The notes: generated by a model from the letters alone, not told the origin. DNA of 64,000 nucleotides from Nemophila menziesii (GCA_029959085.1 JARWIR010000093.1:1-64000); one strand, 5' to 3'. Positions 46,436 to 57,322 are shown, numbered from the stretch's first letter. Numbers and translations: made by a program.

Positions 46436-47048
46436 AAACTTATTTAGAAAAAGGTGCCTAGAAAAAAATATTTATTGAAAACAGCCCCCTTATAATTAAC
46501 AATTAAAAAATAAGAAAAAAACTAATAAACACGCGCGCGCGTCCGTGAATTTTTTTTAAAATCGTCATAACTAATTCAAAAAAAATCAAAAAAATCAAAA
46601 AAAATTATATTTGGATAAATCAAATTAATATTTACGTCTATGATTTTTTTCGGAATTTTCTGAATTTTTTGATTTTTTTTGATTTTTTTAATTTTTTTTT
46701 TCGCAGACACGAAATTCCATGTTTAAAACATGGAATTTCATGTTTGAAACATGGAATTTCATGTTTAAAACATGGAATTCCGTGTCTGCGAAAAAAAAAA
46801 TTAAAAAAATTCGAAAAAATTAAAAAAAATCAAAAAAAATCAAAAAAATTCATAGACGTAAATATTAATTAGATTTATTCAAAAATATTTTTTTTTTAAT
46901 TTTTTGATCTTTTTTGAATTAGTTATGACGATTTTAAAAAAATTTCACGGACGCGCGCATGTGATGGAATTAATAAAGGTATAGAAAATATAAAGGGGAT
47001 GTTTTCTATAAATAATTATTTCATTAGGCATTTTTTTATAAATAAGAT
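46436..47048. mobile_element. foldback element with nested palindromes
   Basis: Almost the whole 613 bp is one inverted repeat. AACTTATTTAGAAAAAGG at the left matches the complement of TTTTTTTATAAATAAGATT at the right. CGCGCGCGTCCGTGAA pairs with TTCACGGACGCGCGC, and ACGTCTATGA pairs with TCATAGACGT. The centre (about 46708-46790) holds three copies of CATGTTTAAAACATG-type palindromes separated by GAATTTC. No ORF of note and no clear target duplication. Confidence 0.75.
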
Positions 47049-47339
47049 TATTGAAGGCATAAAAAAACAATTAGAGAGTTTAAGGAGGATGTTTTCAACA
47101 ATAACCCCTTCAAATAAACGTGCAGAAAAACTAAAAAATTGCTAGCCTTGAAGAAAGATAAAGAGAAAGTATCTGTTGCGTGTAAACGATCGTAAATTGT
47201 TGTTGCCCACCAGTTCAAAGTCTCCCATCTCCAATCCTTGTATACTACTCCTCCATTGCCCTTAAAGAACGTCCAACACCCTAATTGGGCCAAGTCAACC
47301 GATCATCCACCACTGTTTTATCAATCGGTCACTCCCACA
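47049..47339. other. region upstream of NLR4
   Basis: No gene recognised. Does not match the region upstream of NLR2 or the 62-kb leader until about 47340, so the NLR4 promoter may be partly different. Confidence 0.4.
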
Positions 47340-47466
47340 GGTGTTCCTGCTAGCCACTTATTTTCTTTTTTGTTTCTTTTGTACTTTTGCTGGATCTTCG
47401 CCTCTTCCAACTTCTTTTCTTTTAATTTACTTCTTTCCCATAGCAAAAAAAAAAAAAAAAAAACTC
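47340..47466 (+). promoter_or_regulatory. NLR4 5' leader
   Basis: TGTTCCTGCTAGCCACTTA followed by a T/C-rich stretch and an A run (47445-47463), parallel to the leader of NLR2. No ATG occurs in it before 47467. Confidence 0.55.
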
Positions 47467-50463
47467 ATGAGAATTATGGAGATTGATACTGAAGTTGAAG
47501 CTTTTTTTGATTCTCTTGAAAATCCTCCATTTGTGCATCCTTTATTAGCACTTAACAGTATTTTAGATCAGAGAGTTGTGGAGAGTACTGAGATTGATTT
47601 TTCTGCTTTTGATGCTCTCCTTGAATTTCTCAACAGTTCCCCTGTTGTGCCTCCAAAAATGATAAAGGACATTATAATTGGTGTTGTAATCATCAAAGCA
47701 ATCCTGATAGATCCTCCTCAAGAGTTGGTTGAAGATGGTGATTTACAAGTAGCTAGATCTGTTGTGAGGAATGTAGGATCCTTTTTCTCTTCATTTGATC
47801 TCAATAAAATGAATGAATACATGGCCCTTCAACTTTGTTCGCAGCTGTGCATTTTTTTTTGTGGGTTCAATTATACGCCTACTTTCCAACGTTTCCAACT
47901 TTTCAGAGTGAAGAGGCCAGTTATACTTACATATTCAAAAACGAGTCCATTCGTCTTCATTGACCATCTTTTGGAGAATCTTGAAGAGTTGTTGAAAGAC
48001 ACAGCTAGTTCAACTCTCCGTTTGAAGTATTTCATTCTGAAGGTTCAAAGTGAGCTATGTTTCTGGTATACTGACCTCATAGAAATCTCTAGCAACCCAC
48101 CATTGTTTTTAAAGGAGACCATTGAAACAATTACAAAATTGGCATATGATGTGGAATATGCCCTTGATTGCTTTCTTGTTGGAGATGTTCCTTACTGGCG
48201 CTGCCTCTGCTGGCTTGATGATATCTTTCTAGATTTTCTCAAAATAGAGCAAGAAAGGAGGACACGTGAAGATATGGTGGAGGATCTCAAGGGGAAGAAA
48301 ACAATGATTAAAGATATGCTTCTCAGAGGAGATGAGCCACTCAACATTATCACCATTGTTGGTACAAGATATATAGGCAAGGAAGAATTGGCTAAAGAAT
48401 TGTACAATTCTCCTTCTGTCATCAGTCACTTCGAGTCTAGTGCATATTTTTCTACTAAATATTTAATTTCACAAAATGATATAAAAAAGGCATTATTGGA
48501 GCTTTTAGGTCAGCTGGTTGATCTTTCAGATGAAATTCGTTCCAATAATCATGAAGAACTAACTAAACTACTGTTTGAATGTCTCGAGGGAGAGAGATTC
48601 CTTGTTGTGATTAATACTCGTTTTATTTTACATTTGTGGTTTATGATGCAAAGATGGTTCCCAGATTCTCACAATGGAAGTAGAATCATATTAATTACTG
48701 AACAGGAGGAGTTTGCTTTCCCAGCTAAATCTAAGAGCATAGGGGAACCACAATCTCCACAAATCTGGGAGTCATTCTTTGAAATAGTAAGCTGCCCTGA
48801 CGAAATGTTGGAAGTCGGAATTAAAATCGCTAAAAGATGTAAACCGGAATCGAAGACTTTTGTAGTTGCTCTTCTTCGGACCATTCGGAAAACTGTGAAC
48901 CAGTGGGAAGAAGTAGCACAAACTATAGGGTCGCGCGTATTTGGCCTAGAAGGTTCGCAGGTACATCGTATACTAAATTTGACTTGCATGTATTTACCGG
49001 ATCATTTAAGATCATGCTTTTTCTACATGAGAGTATTTTTATATGAAAATGTTTTAGTGTCAAAATTGATAAGATTGTGGATAGCGGAGGGATTTGTAAA
49101 ACATACGGCATGCCAGACTTTAGAGAAGACAGGAGAGGATTATTTAGCCGATCTCATTTCAAGAAACCTACTGAAACTTACTTATAGTCTCCCTCGCAAG
49201 GCCCTTTATGTTTATAATCATGTGGTATGTGACTTCCTCAAAAGAAAAGTTATGGAAGATAATTTCTTGCAGGTCGAAACGGATTCTCCTTGTTCACCCA
49301 CAATATATTACCAACGTCGTCTCCGGATTATTTCATATTGGGATAAATTTGAAATGTCCTATGGGCCATTTGTACAATCACTGTTTTTTATACCTAAACG
49401 TACATATCCCAATATCTCGAGGCACCATTCATGTGATATTTCATTCATTTATAACAAATTTAAGTTTCTTAGGATATTGAATATTAAAACTGTCATCATA
49501 GGAGACTCTTTTATAGAGGTTGGTTTTCTTGTTCTGCTAAGATACTTGGCCATCAGAAGCTCTGTGGAATTTATTCCACCATCCATATCCAATATTTGGA
49601 ACCTTGAAACTTTTCATTTCAAACAATCAGAAAATGAAATTGTAAAAGTAGCAGATTGCATATGGGACATGATAAAGCTGAGACACATTCATATTCGTAC
49701 TTTTTCTTCTTTTGATTTGGAGCCCCACAGACTTGAGAGCTCATCTTCCATTCTACATAATCTACAAACCTTTTCGGAACCCATTATTGCTTATGGAGAC
49801 AATATGGAGAAGATGTTGAGAAGGTTATCAGGCATTCTTAAGCTAAAGTGTAGATTTATAGATTCATCGGATGATGATACGAAATGCAACCGATTCCCAA
49901 TGTTGGGGTTTCTCAATAAACTAATATCACTCAAGGTGGAGTACATGGGTATAGGTAAATATCCATGTGAGTTCAATTTCCCTTCCAATCTGAAGAAACT
50001 TACTTTGATGAAGTTTAAAATGCCATGGAATGCAATGTTACAAATTGCAATGCTAAAGAATCTGGAGGCTCTCAAGTTAAAATTCAATGCATTTGATGGT
50101 GAAATATGGGATATGGAAGATGACGTGGTGTTCCCGAATCTCAAATACTTGAAGTTGGAAGAATTGAAAGATCTGGAATACTGGAATGCCACTCGTGATA
50201 ACTTTCCCAGCCTCGAAGATCTGGTCGTGATGTGGTGCAAGAAGCTTGTAGAGATCCCTCAAGATTTTGCAAACATTACTTCCATACGCATGATTGAGGT
50301 GTATGGGTGCAATCTTTCTGCTGAAAATTCAGGCAAATTTGTTCAAGAACAACACAAAAAATATTGGGGTCGTGATGAACCCAAAATATCTTACGAATAC
50401 ATTCATGGAAAATCAGGTGTGTTAAAATGTCGCTTGTCATTGAGTAAATTTATACTCTTCTAA
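47467..50463 (+). CDS. NLR4: R1-like CC-NB-LRR protein, open reading frame
   Basis: 998 codons plus stop from the first ATG after the leader (47467); ATG 47476 is the position conserved in NLR2. Regions by residue: R1-like N-terminal region (about 1-200); coiled-coil motif AYDVEYALD near 226; NB-ARC about 280-600; LRRs about 650-980 (NIWNLETFHFKQ, LKNLEALKLKFNAF). NLRs normally bind ATP and trigger immune cell death. Here the P-loop reads GTRYIGKEEL (299) where GKT/S is expected. Kinase-2 reads FLVVINTRFIL (377) without DD. The GLPL position reads CKPESKTFVV (458). The MHD position reads VVCDF (588). RNBS-D SCFFYM (516) is normal. ATP binding is therefore doubtful; a decoy or helper-dependent role is possible. 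The normal stop has been lost (see the 3' intron). Confidence 0.88.
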   Translation: MRIMEIDTEVEAFFDSLENPPFVHPLLALNSILDQRVVESTEIDFSAFDALLEFLNSSPVVPPKMIKDIIIGVVIIKAILIDPPQELVEDGDLQVARSVVRNVGSFFSSFDLNKMNEYMALQLCSQLCIFFCGFNYTPTFQRFQLFRVKRPVILTYSKTSPFVFIDHLLENLEELLKDTASSTLRLKYFILKVQSELCFWYTDLIEISSNPPLFLKETIETITKLAYDVEYALDCFLVGDVPYWRCLCWLDDIFLDFLKIEQERRTREDMVEDLKGKKTMIKDMLLRGDEPLNIITIVGTRYIGKEELAKELYNSPSVISHFESSAYFSTKYLISQNDIKKALLELLGQLVDLSDEIRSNNHEELTKLLFECLEGERFLVVINTRFILHLWFMMQRWFPDSHNGSRIILITEQEEFAFPAKSKSIGEPQSPQIWESFFEIVSCPDEMLEVGIKIAKRCKPESKTFVVALLRTIRKTVNQWEEVAQTIGSRVFGLEGSQVHRILNLTCMYLPDHLRSCFFYMRVFLYENVLVSKLIRLWIAEGFVKHTACQTLEKTGEDYLADLISRNLLKLTYSLPRKALYVYNHVVCDFLKRKVMEDNFLQVETDSPCSPTIYYQRRLRIISYWDKFEMSYGPFVQSLFFIPKRTYPNISRHHSCDISFIYNKFKFLRILNIKTVIIGDSFIEVGFLVLLRYLAIRSSVEFIPPSISNIWNLETFHFKQSENEIVKVADCIWDMIKLRHIHIRTFSSFDLEPHRLESSSSILHNLQTFSEPIIAYGDNMEKMLRRLSGILKLKCRFIDSSDDDTKCNRFPMLGFLNKLISLKVEYMGIGKYPCEFNFPSNLKKLTLMKFKMPWNAMLQIAMLKNLEALKLKFNAFDGEIWDMEDDVVFPNLKYLKLEELKDLEYWNATRDNFPSLEDLVVMWCKKLVEIPQDFANITSIRMIEVYGCNLSAENSGKFVQEQHKKYWGRDEPKISYEYIHGKSGVLKCRLSLSKFILF

Positions 50464-50575
50464 ATTCTACTCTTATGTTTCGTATTTATTATTCCATGTC
50501 CCATTTGATTGCTAATATACTTTTAGGTAGTCAGAGCTTTTATTTGGCTTATAATGATCTCCCTTATCTTAACAG
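50417..50575 (+). other. predicted 3' intron of NLR4
   Basis: TCAG|GTGTGT donor and CTTAACAG|GAATATG acceptor, conserved in NLR1 (5903-6046) and NLR2 (16234-16351). In those two the stop codon precedes the intron. In NLR4 the sequence equivalent to the stop reads GGAAAATCAG, so translation enters the intron (15 further residues) or, if spliced, continues into the last exon and ends at TGA 50587-50589. Confidence 0.65.
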
Positions 50576-50589
50576 GAATATGTAGATGA

Positions 50590-51453
50590 TGATCATGGAG
50601 AGGTTGCTGTTATATTTGTTTGATTCGATCAACTTTTCTTGTTTTTCTTTCAATGTTTGTCTTTATACCTTGTTTCTTGAACTGGGATCTAGGAGAAACA
50701 CATGTCTGAATCTCAGATATGCTTCTCTAAACTTTACATTTTATTGTATACTTTTGTTTATTATAAAAAATTTACACTTTTTATTTTTTAAAATTATGTA
50801 ATCTATTTTCTATTATCTTCTACGTCTAAGTATTAATTTAAATTTGTGCTCTCCCATGTGAAAAAACTGATATTCTGTTTTCCTTCATTCTGTATCGCCT
50901 TAACATAATAAAATGGTTTAATTTTTCCGATTTGATATCTTTCTCACAGGGCTTCAATGGACTATTAACCTCTTTATCACTCATTTGAGCTTCAGAAACT
51001 TGTTTTACGAAACCTAAAGATATTGATAACTATAACGGTTTTGAAGACTCTTGTTCGACAAAACTGCCATGATTAACATAATTAGTATCACCTTCATCTA
51101 AATGCTTTCGTTTAATTGAACTTCACTTTTCTGCAATTATGGTATCTATCACTGATAGGGAGAGATATAAAGCCTGAATTTGATGTGATATAATCAGAAT
51201 ACCAGTCTGATTCATCTTCTTTTTCTCTTTTCTTCTCCTCTTTTTTCTTTTTGTTTTCCACTAAACATGCTGGAGCTTCTTGGGTTTTGCACTCTTTCTG
51301 ATTCTCATCTATATAAAAGAAGTAAGAAGAATGGTCCATTGGTAATTCGTGAAACCGAAATCAAATTTAATAGATTTAGAGTAAAATATCGGAATGGTCC
51401 ATCATCTTTCCATAAATTTTCTTTAAAAAAACTGTTTTCTTCTAAAATGCGTT
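50590..51453 (+). other. NLR4 3' flank
   Basis: Nearly collinear with 6060-7140 downstream of NLR1, apart from about 170 bp missing here. No gene. The flank is interrupted at TTTAG by the copia element and resumes at 57754. Confidence 0.6.
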
Positions 51454-51458
51454 TTTAG

Positions 51459-51689
51459 TATTGTAAATAATATATTTAGTAGTGGATGTCTTTTCTATTT
51501 CTTGTCTTTTCTTATACCTTATTTATGGGTGTAACTTATTGTAAATGAAGGGTCATATATCTCCTATAAATATATGACCTTCATCCCTTTGTAGTTTACA
51601 CACTTCAAGAAAGAATAAGAAAACTCTCTCTCCATATTTCTCCACAATTTCTTCATCTTTTAGTTTATACATTATTCTAGTTTATAACA
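51459..51689 (+). repeat. 5' LTR of copia element
   Basis: TATTGTAAATAATATATTTA to CTAGTTTATAACA. A TATA-like CCTATAAATATATGACC lies near 51573. It begins TA where copia LTRs usually begin TG. Confidence 0.9.
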
Positions 51690-51715
51690 CGTTATCAGCA
51701 CGAGTCTCTGCCAAT
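51690..51715 (+). promoter_or_regulatory. primer-binding region of copia element
   Basis: CGTTATCAGCACGAGTC follows the LTR directly, the place of the minus-strand primer site. TTATCAGCACGA is a form common in plant copia elements; the exact tRNA partner cannot be settled by eye. Confidence 0.5.
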
Positions 51716-51924
51716 CGAATCAAGAAGAAATATTTCCAGGTATGATTTATATTACTATATTTTATATATGTAGTGCTCTATATATTTCTTTTGACAAAAT
51801 AGAGAGAAGGTATAATAAGGACTTTCCATTGCAACCGATAATATTATAAGGACTTCCATTGCATCCTATATACAACACCATTATACTATTCAAGCATATA
51901 AAATGGTTAATCACTTTAAAATAA

Positions 51925-52325
51925 AAATAGACGCCTGAAGCCTATATGTAAATATAATTTTGAACGGCTTGAAAGTAAAACGAGTTTTATTTCTAGGCTT
52001 GAAGCCTACAATGCCCGAAGCATAAAAAAAAATCGTATAGGCCTGAAGCCTAAATTTAATATCATAGGCCCGAAGCCTAGAAACCAAAATATATGTCTGA
52101 AGCATAAAATATTTTTTTTTCTTTCGAAATCTAAAGCTAGAAAGGCCCGAAGCCTAAAAATAAAATTTAAAAAAAAAATTGCATGAAGCATAATATTGCA
52201 TTTGCATGATTCGAACCTGTGCCATATGTAAAGAGATTAGCATACTTTACCAATTGAGCTATAATATGATTGTTAATCTAATATTTTTTATACATACATA
52301 TATTTATGCCTGAAGCATAAATTAA
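51925..52325 (+). repeat. GCCTGAAGCCTAA repeats in the copia leader
   Basis: At least eight variants of GCCTGAAGCCTA or GCCCGAAGCCTA are scattered through the leader, several extended to AGGCxTGAAGCCT, which can fold on itself (AGGC with GCCT). They are interrupted by the two tRNA-like sequences. Confidence 0.7.
52198..52266 (-). ncRNA. tRNA-like sequence 1 in the copia leader
   Basis: On the minus strand, TAGCTCAATTGGTAAAG (box A consensus) is followed about 40 nt later by CAGGTTCGAATCATG (box B). The acceptor and T stems do not pair well, so a functional tRNA is unlikely; a tRNA-derived sequence with an internal Pol III promoter is plausible. Confidence 0.55.
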
Positions 52326-52339
52326 TTATTTTTCGAGAC

Positions 52340-52405
52340 TTGAGAGATTCGAACCTGTACCGCACCTAAATAGAATAATATATTTTACCAATTGAGCTAT
52401 GACAT
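52340..52405 (-). ncRNA. tRNA-like sequence 2 in the copia leader
   Basis: The minus strand again has TAGCTCAATTGGTAAAA and, after a similar spacing, ACAGGTTCGAATCTCTC. The middle is different from copy 1. The pair is probably an old duplication within the leader. Confidence 0.55.
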
Positions 52406-52446
52406 ATTTTTAATCTAAAATACTACTGATTTTGTATTACAGTATC

Positions 52447-53568
52447 ATGGCAAATATTATCAATCTTGAATTTGCTGCTCTTGATGTTTCTGGAAGAAAC
52501 TATTTAACTTGGGTTCTCGATGCTGACATGCACTTAAGAGCGAAAAATCTTGGTAATACAATTAAAGAGACAAATACATCTAGTGAGCAAGATAAAGCAA
52601 AAGCCATGATTTTTCTTCGTCACCACATAGATGACGGGTTGAAATCTGAGTATATAGGTGTGAAGGATCCAGCCATTTTATGGAAGAATTTAACAGAACG
52701 GTTTAATCACCTAAAATGAGTAATACTTCCTAAGGCTCGTTATGACTGGATGCAATTAAGATTACAGGATTTCAAAACAGTAAGTGAATATAATTCGGCT
52801 TTGTTTAAAATTGTGTCTCAGTTGAGATTGTGTGGAGTTAACATTAACGAAGAAGATATGCTTGAGAAAACATTTTCTACCTTTCACCCAACTAATATGG
52901 CTATACAAACTACATATCGTGAAAAGGGATTTAAGAAATACTCTGATTTAATCTCACATCTCCTTATTGCTGAGCAAAACAACTATTTGTTAATGAAAAA
53001 TCATAACTCACGTCCCACTGGATCATCACCATTCCCAGAAGCGAATGTCAATGCAGTATTCCCAGAAGTAAATATAAATAATTTTGGTAGAGGACGTGGA
53101 CGCGGTCGTGGTCGCGGTCGTGGACGCGGTCATGGTCGCGGTCGCGGTCGTGGTCGTGGTTATGGTCGTGGACATAGCTCAAACAACAATCACCAGAAGT
53201 GGAACAACAATAACGGTGGGAGACAAGAGAAAGGTAAAGGTACGAATAATGTCACCCCTAAAAATGATGATGATGGTTGTTATAGGTGTGGGATGAAAGG
53301 ACATTGGTCTCGTACATGTCGTACATCAAAACATTGGGTTAATATCTATCAAGCATCAATTAATGGAAAGGGAAAAGAAACCAACTTTGCTGATTTTAAC
53401 AATACTATTGAAGGTGAGACCTCCCACAACAATGATGGAAATAAACAAATAGATTTTACTCCTTTTAATGTTGATGATTTTCTAAACGAGACAAGTGGAG
53501 AAATGGATGGGATTGAATTTGTTGGTAGTGATGCTAATGATGGGGTCGAAAATAACGAAAATAATTAG
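52447..53568 (+). pseudogene. copia gag with an in-frame stop
   Basis: ATG 52447 (MANIINLEFAALDVSGRNYL), after a possible TTACAG splice acceptor. The copia Gag domain (DUF4219/UBN2-like) contains WKNLTERFNHLK, then TGA at 52717-52719, then VILPKARYDWMQLRLQDF in the same frame, so the break is a single nonsense codon. Downstream are a run of about 20 Gly-Arg dipeptides (near residues 217-242) and a CCHC knuckle, CYRCGMKGHWSRTC. The frame ends at TAG 53566-53568. Gag forms virus-like particles around the element RNA; this copy would make only a 90-residue stub. Confidence 0.88.
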
Positions 53569-53778
53569 ATGAATCTGCTAATGATGGGGTCCAAAATAAG
53601 GAAAATGACTAGATAAACTTTATCTTTACTTGAACTTTATTATAATAATAATTTCACTTGATAGTATAATTAAATAAGGACTCTTGTAATGCATTAAACG
53701 AATAAACTATGTGTTGCTATTATTTTTCTTCTCCTTGTTATGCTTATTACATTTTTCTTTTATTTTGTTTATAGAAAA
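53569..53778 (+). other. gag-pol spacer of the copia element
   Basis: Same frame on both sides but with several stops between. A T-rich tract ending TTTGTTTATAG (53774) just before the pol ATG looks like a splice acceptor, so pol may be translated from a spliced RNA. Confidence 0.45.
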
Positions 53779-56700
53779 ATGGAAAATGTCAATGCTATAG
53801 GCAATGTTGACATGAATAACAGAGATATGTGTTTAGTTGATAGTGGAACAACTCATACAATACTTCGAGATAAAAAATATTTTCTAAATTTAAACTGGAA
53901 AAAGGCAAATGTTAGTACAATTTCTGGTACCTCTGAACTAATTGAGGCTTTTGGAAGAGCAAACATAATATTACCAGGGGGAACAAATATTTTAGTAAAA
54001 GAAGCTTTGTATTGCAGTAAATCAAAACGAAATTTATTAAGTTTCAAAGACATACGTCTAAATGGTTTTCATATAGAGACTATGAATGAAGGGAATAAAG
54101 AATATCTTTGCATTACAACGAATATTTCTTGCCAGAAGCAAGTAAAAGAAAGACTCCCAATTTTCTCATCAGGGTTATATTATGCAACTATAAGATGTGT
54201 AGAATCAAATACTGTAATGAACCAGAAGTTCAATGACCCAAAAATGTTTATGCTCTGGCATGAGCGACTTGGACACCCTGGATCAACAATGATGCGTCGA
54301 ATAGTCGAGAACTCACTTGGACATTCCCTAAAGAACCAGAAGATTCTATTACCTCATGAATGTGTATGTATAGCTTGCTCACAAGGGAAGTTAATTATAA
54401 GACCATCTCCAATGAAAGTTGATATTGAATCTCCGACATTCTTACAAAGAATTCAAGGGGATATTTGTGGACCTATTGATCCACCTTGTGGGCCATTTCG
54501 TTACTTTATAGTTCTAATAGATGCATCATCAAGATGGTCACATGTGAGTCTACTGTCAACACGAACAGTTGCTTTTGCCAAACTTCTTGCTCAAATAATA
54601 AGACTGAGAGCACAATTTCCAGATTATCCGATAAAGACCATTCGTATGGATAATGCTGGTGAATTTACGTCTCAAACATTTAATGATTATTGCATGTCAA
54701 TGGGTATTGATGTTGAACATTCTGTAGCACATGTACACACTCAAAATGGCCTGGCAGAGTCATTTATTAAGAGATTACAGCTAATTGCTAGACCTTTACT
54801 TTTAAGATCTAATTTACCCACTTCGGTTTGGGGGCATGCAATTTTGCATGCCGCTTCATTGGTTCGTGTAAGACCAACTTCGGTTAATCAATATTCACCT
54901 TTTCAACTTGTTTCTGGCCAGCAGCCAGATGTGTCCCATTTTAAAATTTTCGGTTGTGCGGTTTATGTTCCAATTTCTCAACCACAACGAACAAAAATGG
55001 GTCCTCAAAGACGCCTTGGAATCTATGTTGGATTTGATTCCCCATCCATCATAAGATATATCGAGCCCCTGACGGGTGATTTATTTAAAGCAAGATATGC
55101 AGATTGTCATTTTGATGAGACAACTTTCCCGCCGTTAGGGGGAGAAAAAGTGTCATTGCATAATAAACAGCAGGAAATTTTATGGAATGTGCCATCTTTG
55201 TCTCATCTTGACCCACGTACTAATAGGTGTGAGCAAGAAGTAAAAAGGATAATTAATTTACAAAATATTGCAAATCAGTTACCAGACGCATTTACGGATA
55301 TTAAGAAAGTAACTAAATCTCATATACCAGCGGCAAATACACCAGCACGAGTTGATATCCCAGAAGGACAACCTGATAATATGTTAAATTTGGGCACTAA
55401 ACGCGGACGTCCTATTGGTGCAAAAGATAAGAATCCTCGAAAGAAAAGGGTTCAAGAAGCAAGTACTCCTAAAGAGATAAGTCCTATAAAAAATATGACT
55501 GGTGAGTCTAAAGAAAAATTTCTCGTAGAAATAAAGGATGATGAGTCTGAAAATGAAAATGTAACTGAAGAGTATGAAGAGATCTCTTTGAATTATCTAA
55601 ATACAAGAGAAAGTTGGGATAGAAAGAAAGTTATTATAGACAATGTATTTGCATATGCAATATCCCTAGACATTGCAAATGATGACCCCGAACCAAAAAC
55701 GGTAGAAGAATGTCGACGTAGAAAAGATTGGCCTAAATGGAAAGATGCAATACAAGCTGAATTAAAATCCTTAGAAAATAGAAAAGTTTTCGGACCGATA
55801 GTCCAAACACCTAATGGTGTAAAACCAGTTGGATACAGATGGGTATTTGTACGAAAGCGAAATGAGAATAATGAAATTCAAAGATATAAGGCACGACTTG
55901 TGGCACAAGGTTTTTCACAAAGACCTGGGATTGACTATAATGAAACATATTCCCCAGTAATAGACGCAATTACATTACGGTACTTAATTAGTCTAGCAGT
56001 CACCGAAAAACTGGATATGCGTCTTATGGATGTTGTCACCGCATATTTATATGGGTCATTAGATAGTGATGTTTATATGAAGATCCCTGAGGGATTCAAA
56101 AGAAATGATACAGATAATCAAAAGCCTCCTGGTTTATACTCAATCAAGTTACAAAGATCCCTATATGGATTAAAACAATCTGGGAGAATGTGGTATAACC
56201 GACTCAGTGAATATCTGATTAGGGAAGGATACATCAACAATCCAATTTGTCCTTGTGTTTTTATCAAGAAATATAAAAAGGGTTTTGCCATAATAGCAGT
56301 ATATGTGGATGACTTGAATCTCGTGGGTACTCCAGAAGAGCTTACCGCGACTGCTAATTATCTAATGAGAGAATTTGAGATGAAAAACCTTGGAAAGACA
56401 AAGTTTTGTCTCGGCCTACAAATTGAACACTTGTCATCCGGGATCTTTATCCATCAATCAACATATACCGAAAAGATTTTGAAACGTTTTTATATGGATA
56501 AAGCTCACCCGTTAAGTAGCCCAATGGTTGTTCGATCATTGGATATAAATAAAGACCCGTTCCGACCACGAGATAAAGAAGAGGAATTATTAGGTCCTGA
56601 AGTACCATATCTGAGTGCCATTGGAGCATTAATGTACTTGGCAAATTGTACAAGACCTGATATAGCATTCTCAGTTAATCTATTGGCAAGGTATAGCGCA

Positions 56701-57322
56701 GAACCAACAAAAAGACATTGGAATGGAATTAAGCATGTATTGCGTTATCTTCGTGGAACAACAGATATGGGTTTGTTTTACTCAAAAGATTCAGAACAAC
56801 AAATAGTGGGTTATGCTGATGCTGGTTATCTTTCAGACCCCCACAAAGGCAGATCTCAAAGTGGTTATGTGTTTACTTGTGGTGGTGGTGCGATATCATG
56901 GAGATCCGTGAAGCAAACTTTAGTTGCCACTTCATCTAATCACTCTGAAATATTGGCACTGCATGAAGCAAGTAGAGAATGTATATGGTTAAGATCCCTA
57001 GTTCAACATATCCGAGAAACGTGTGAGTTATCCTCAATAAGAAATATACCGACGATTGTGTATGAGGATAATGCTGCCTGTATCACACAAATTCAAAATG
57101 GATACATCAAAGGCGACCGAACGAAACATATTTCACCAAAGTTTTTCTACACACACGAGCTACAAAAAGAATGGAGATATTGACATTCGACAAATTCAAT
57201 CATGTAACAATCTTGCGGATTTATTTACGAAATCATTGCCAACCACAATTTTTAGAAAATTGGTCCACAATATCGGAATGCGACAACTCAGAGATCTCTT
57301 GCCAGCATCAGGGGGAGTATGA
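53779..57322 (+). pseudogene. copia pol (protease, integrase, RT, RNase H) with a frameshift
   Basis: ATG 53779 (MENVNAIGNVDM). Protease CLVDSGTTHTIL. Integrase with HERLGHPGS...CIACSQGK zinc site and D-D-E residues in GDICGP, RMDNAGEF and LAESFIKR; then the basic, AT-hook-like KRGRPIGAKDKNPRKK. RT with YRWVFVRKRNE, RYKARLVAQGF, RSLYGLKQSGRMWY and catalytic YVDDLNLVG. RNase H with GYADAGYLSD, HSEILALHEASRECIW and YEDNAACI. The frame ends early at TGA 57181-57183. One extra A in the run at 57162-57168 shifts it; the true C-terminus (CNNLADLFTKSLPT) continues in the next frame to about 57322. This lesion removes the last part of RNase H only. Confidence 0.92.

Noticed and set aside
47341..47466. 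N-terminal extension of NLR4 with a hydrophobic, signal-like start
   Set aside because: The frame opens at GTG, not ATG, and the DNA parallels the untranslated leader of NLR2. First ATG is 47467.
52198..52405. Functional tRNA genes
   Set aside because: Box A and B are good but acceptor and T stems do not pair, so only tRNA-like status is supported.
53569..53778. Stop-codon readthrough linking copia gag and pol
   Set aside because: Although both are in the same frame, several stops lie between; splicing is more plausible.
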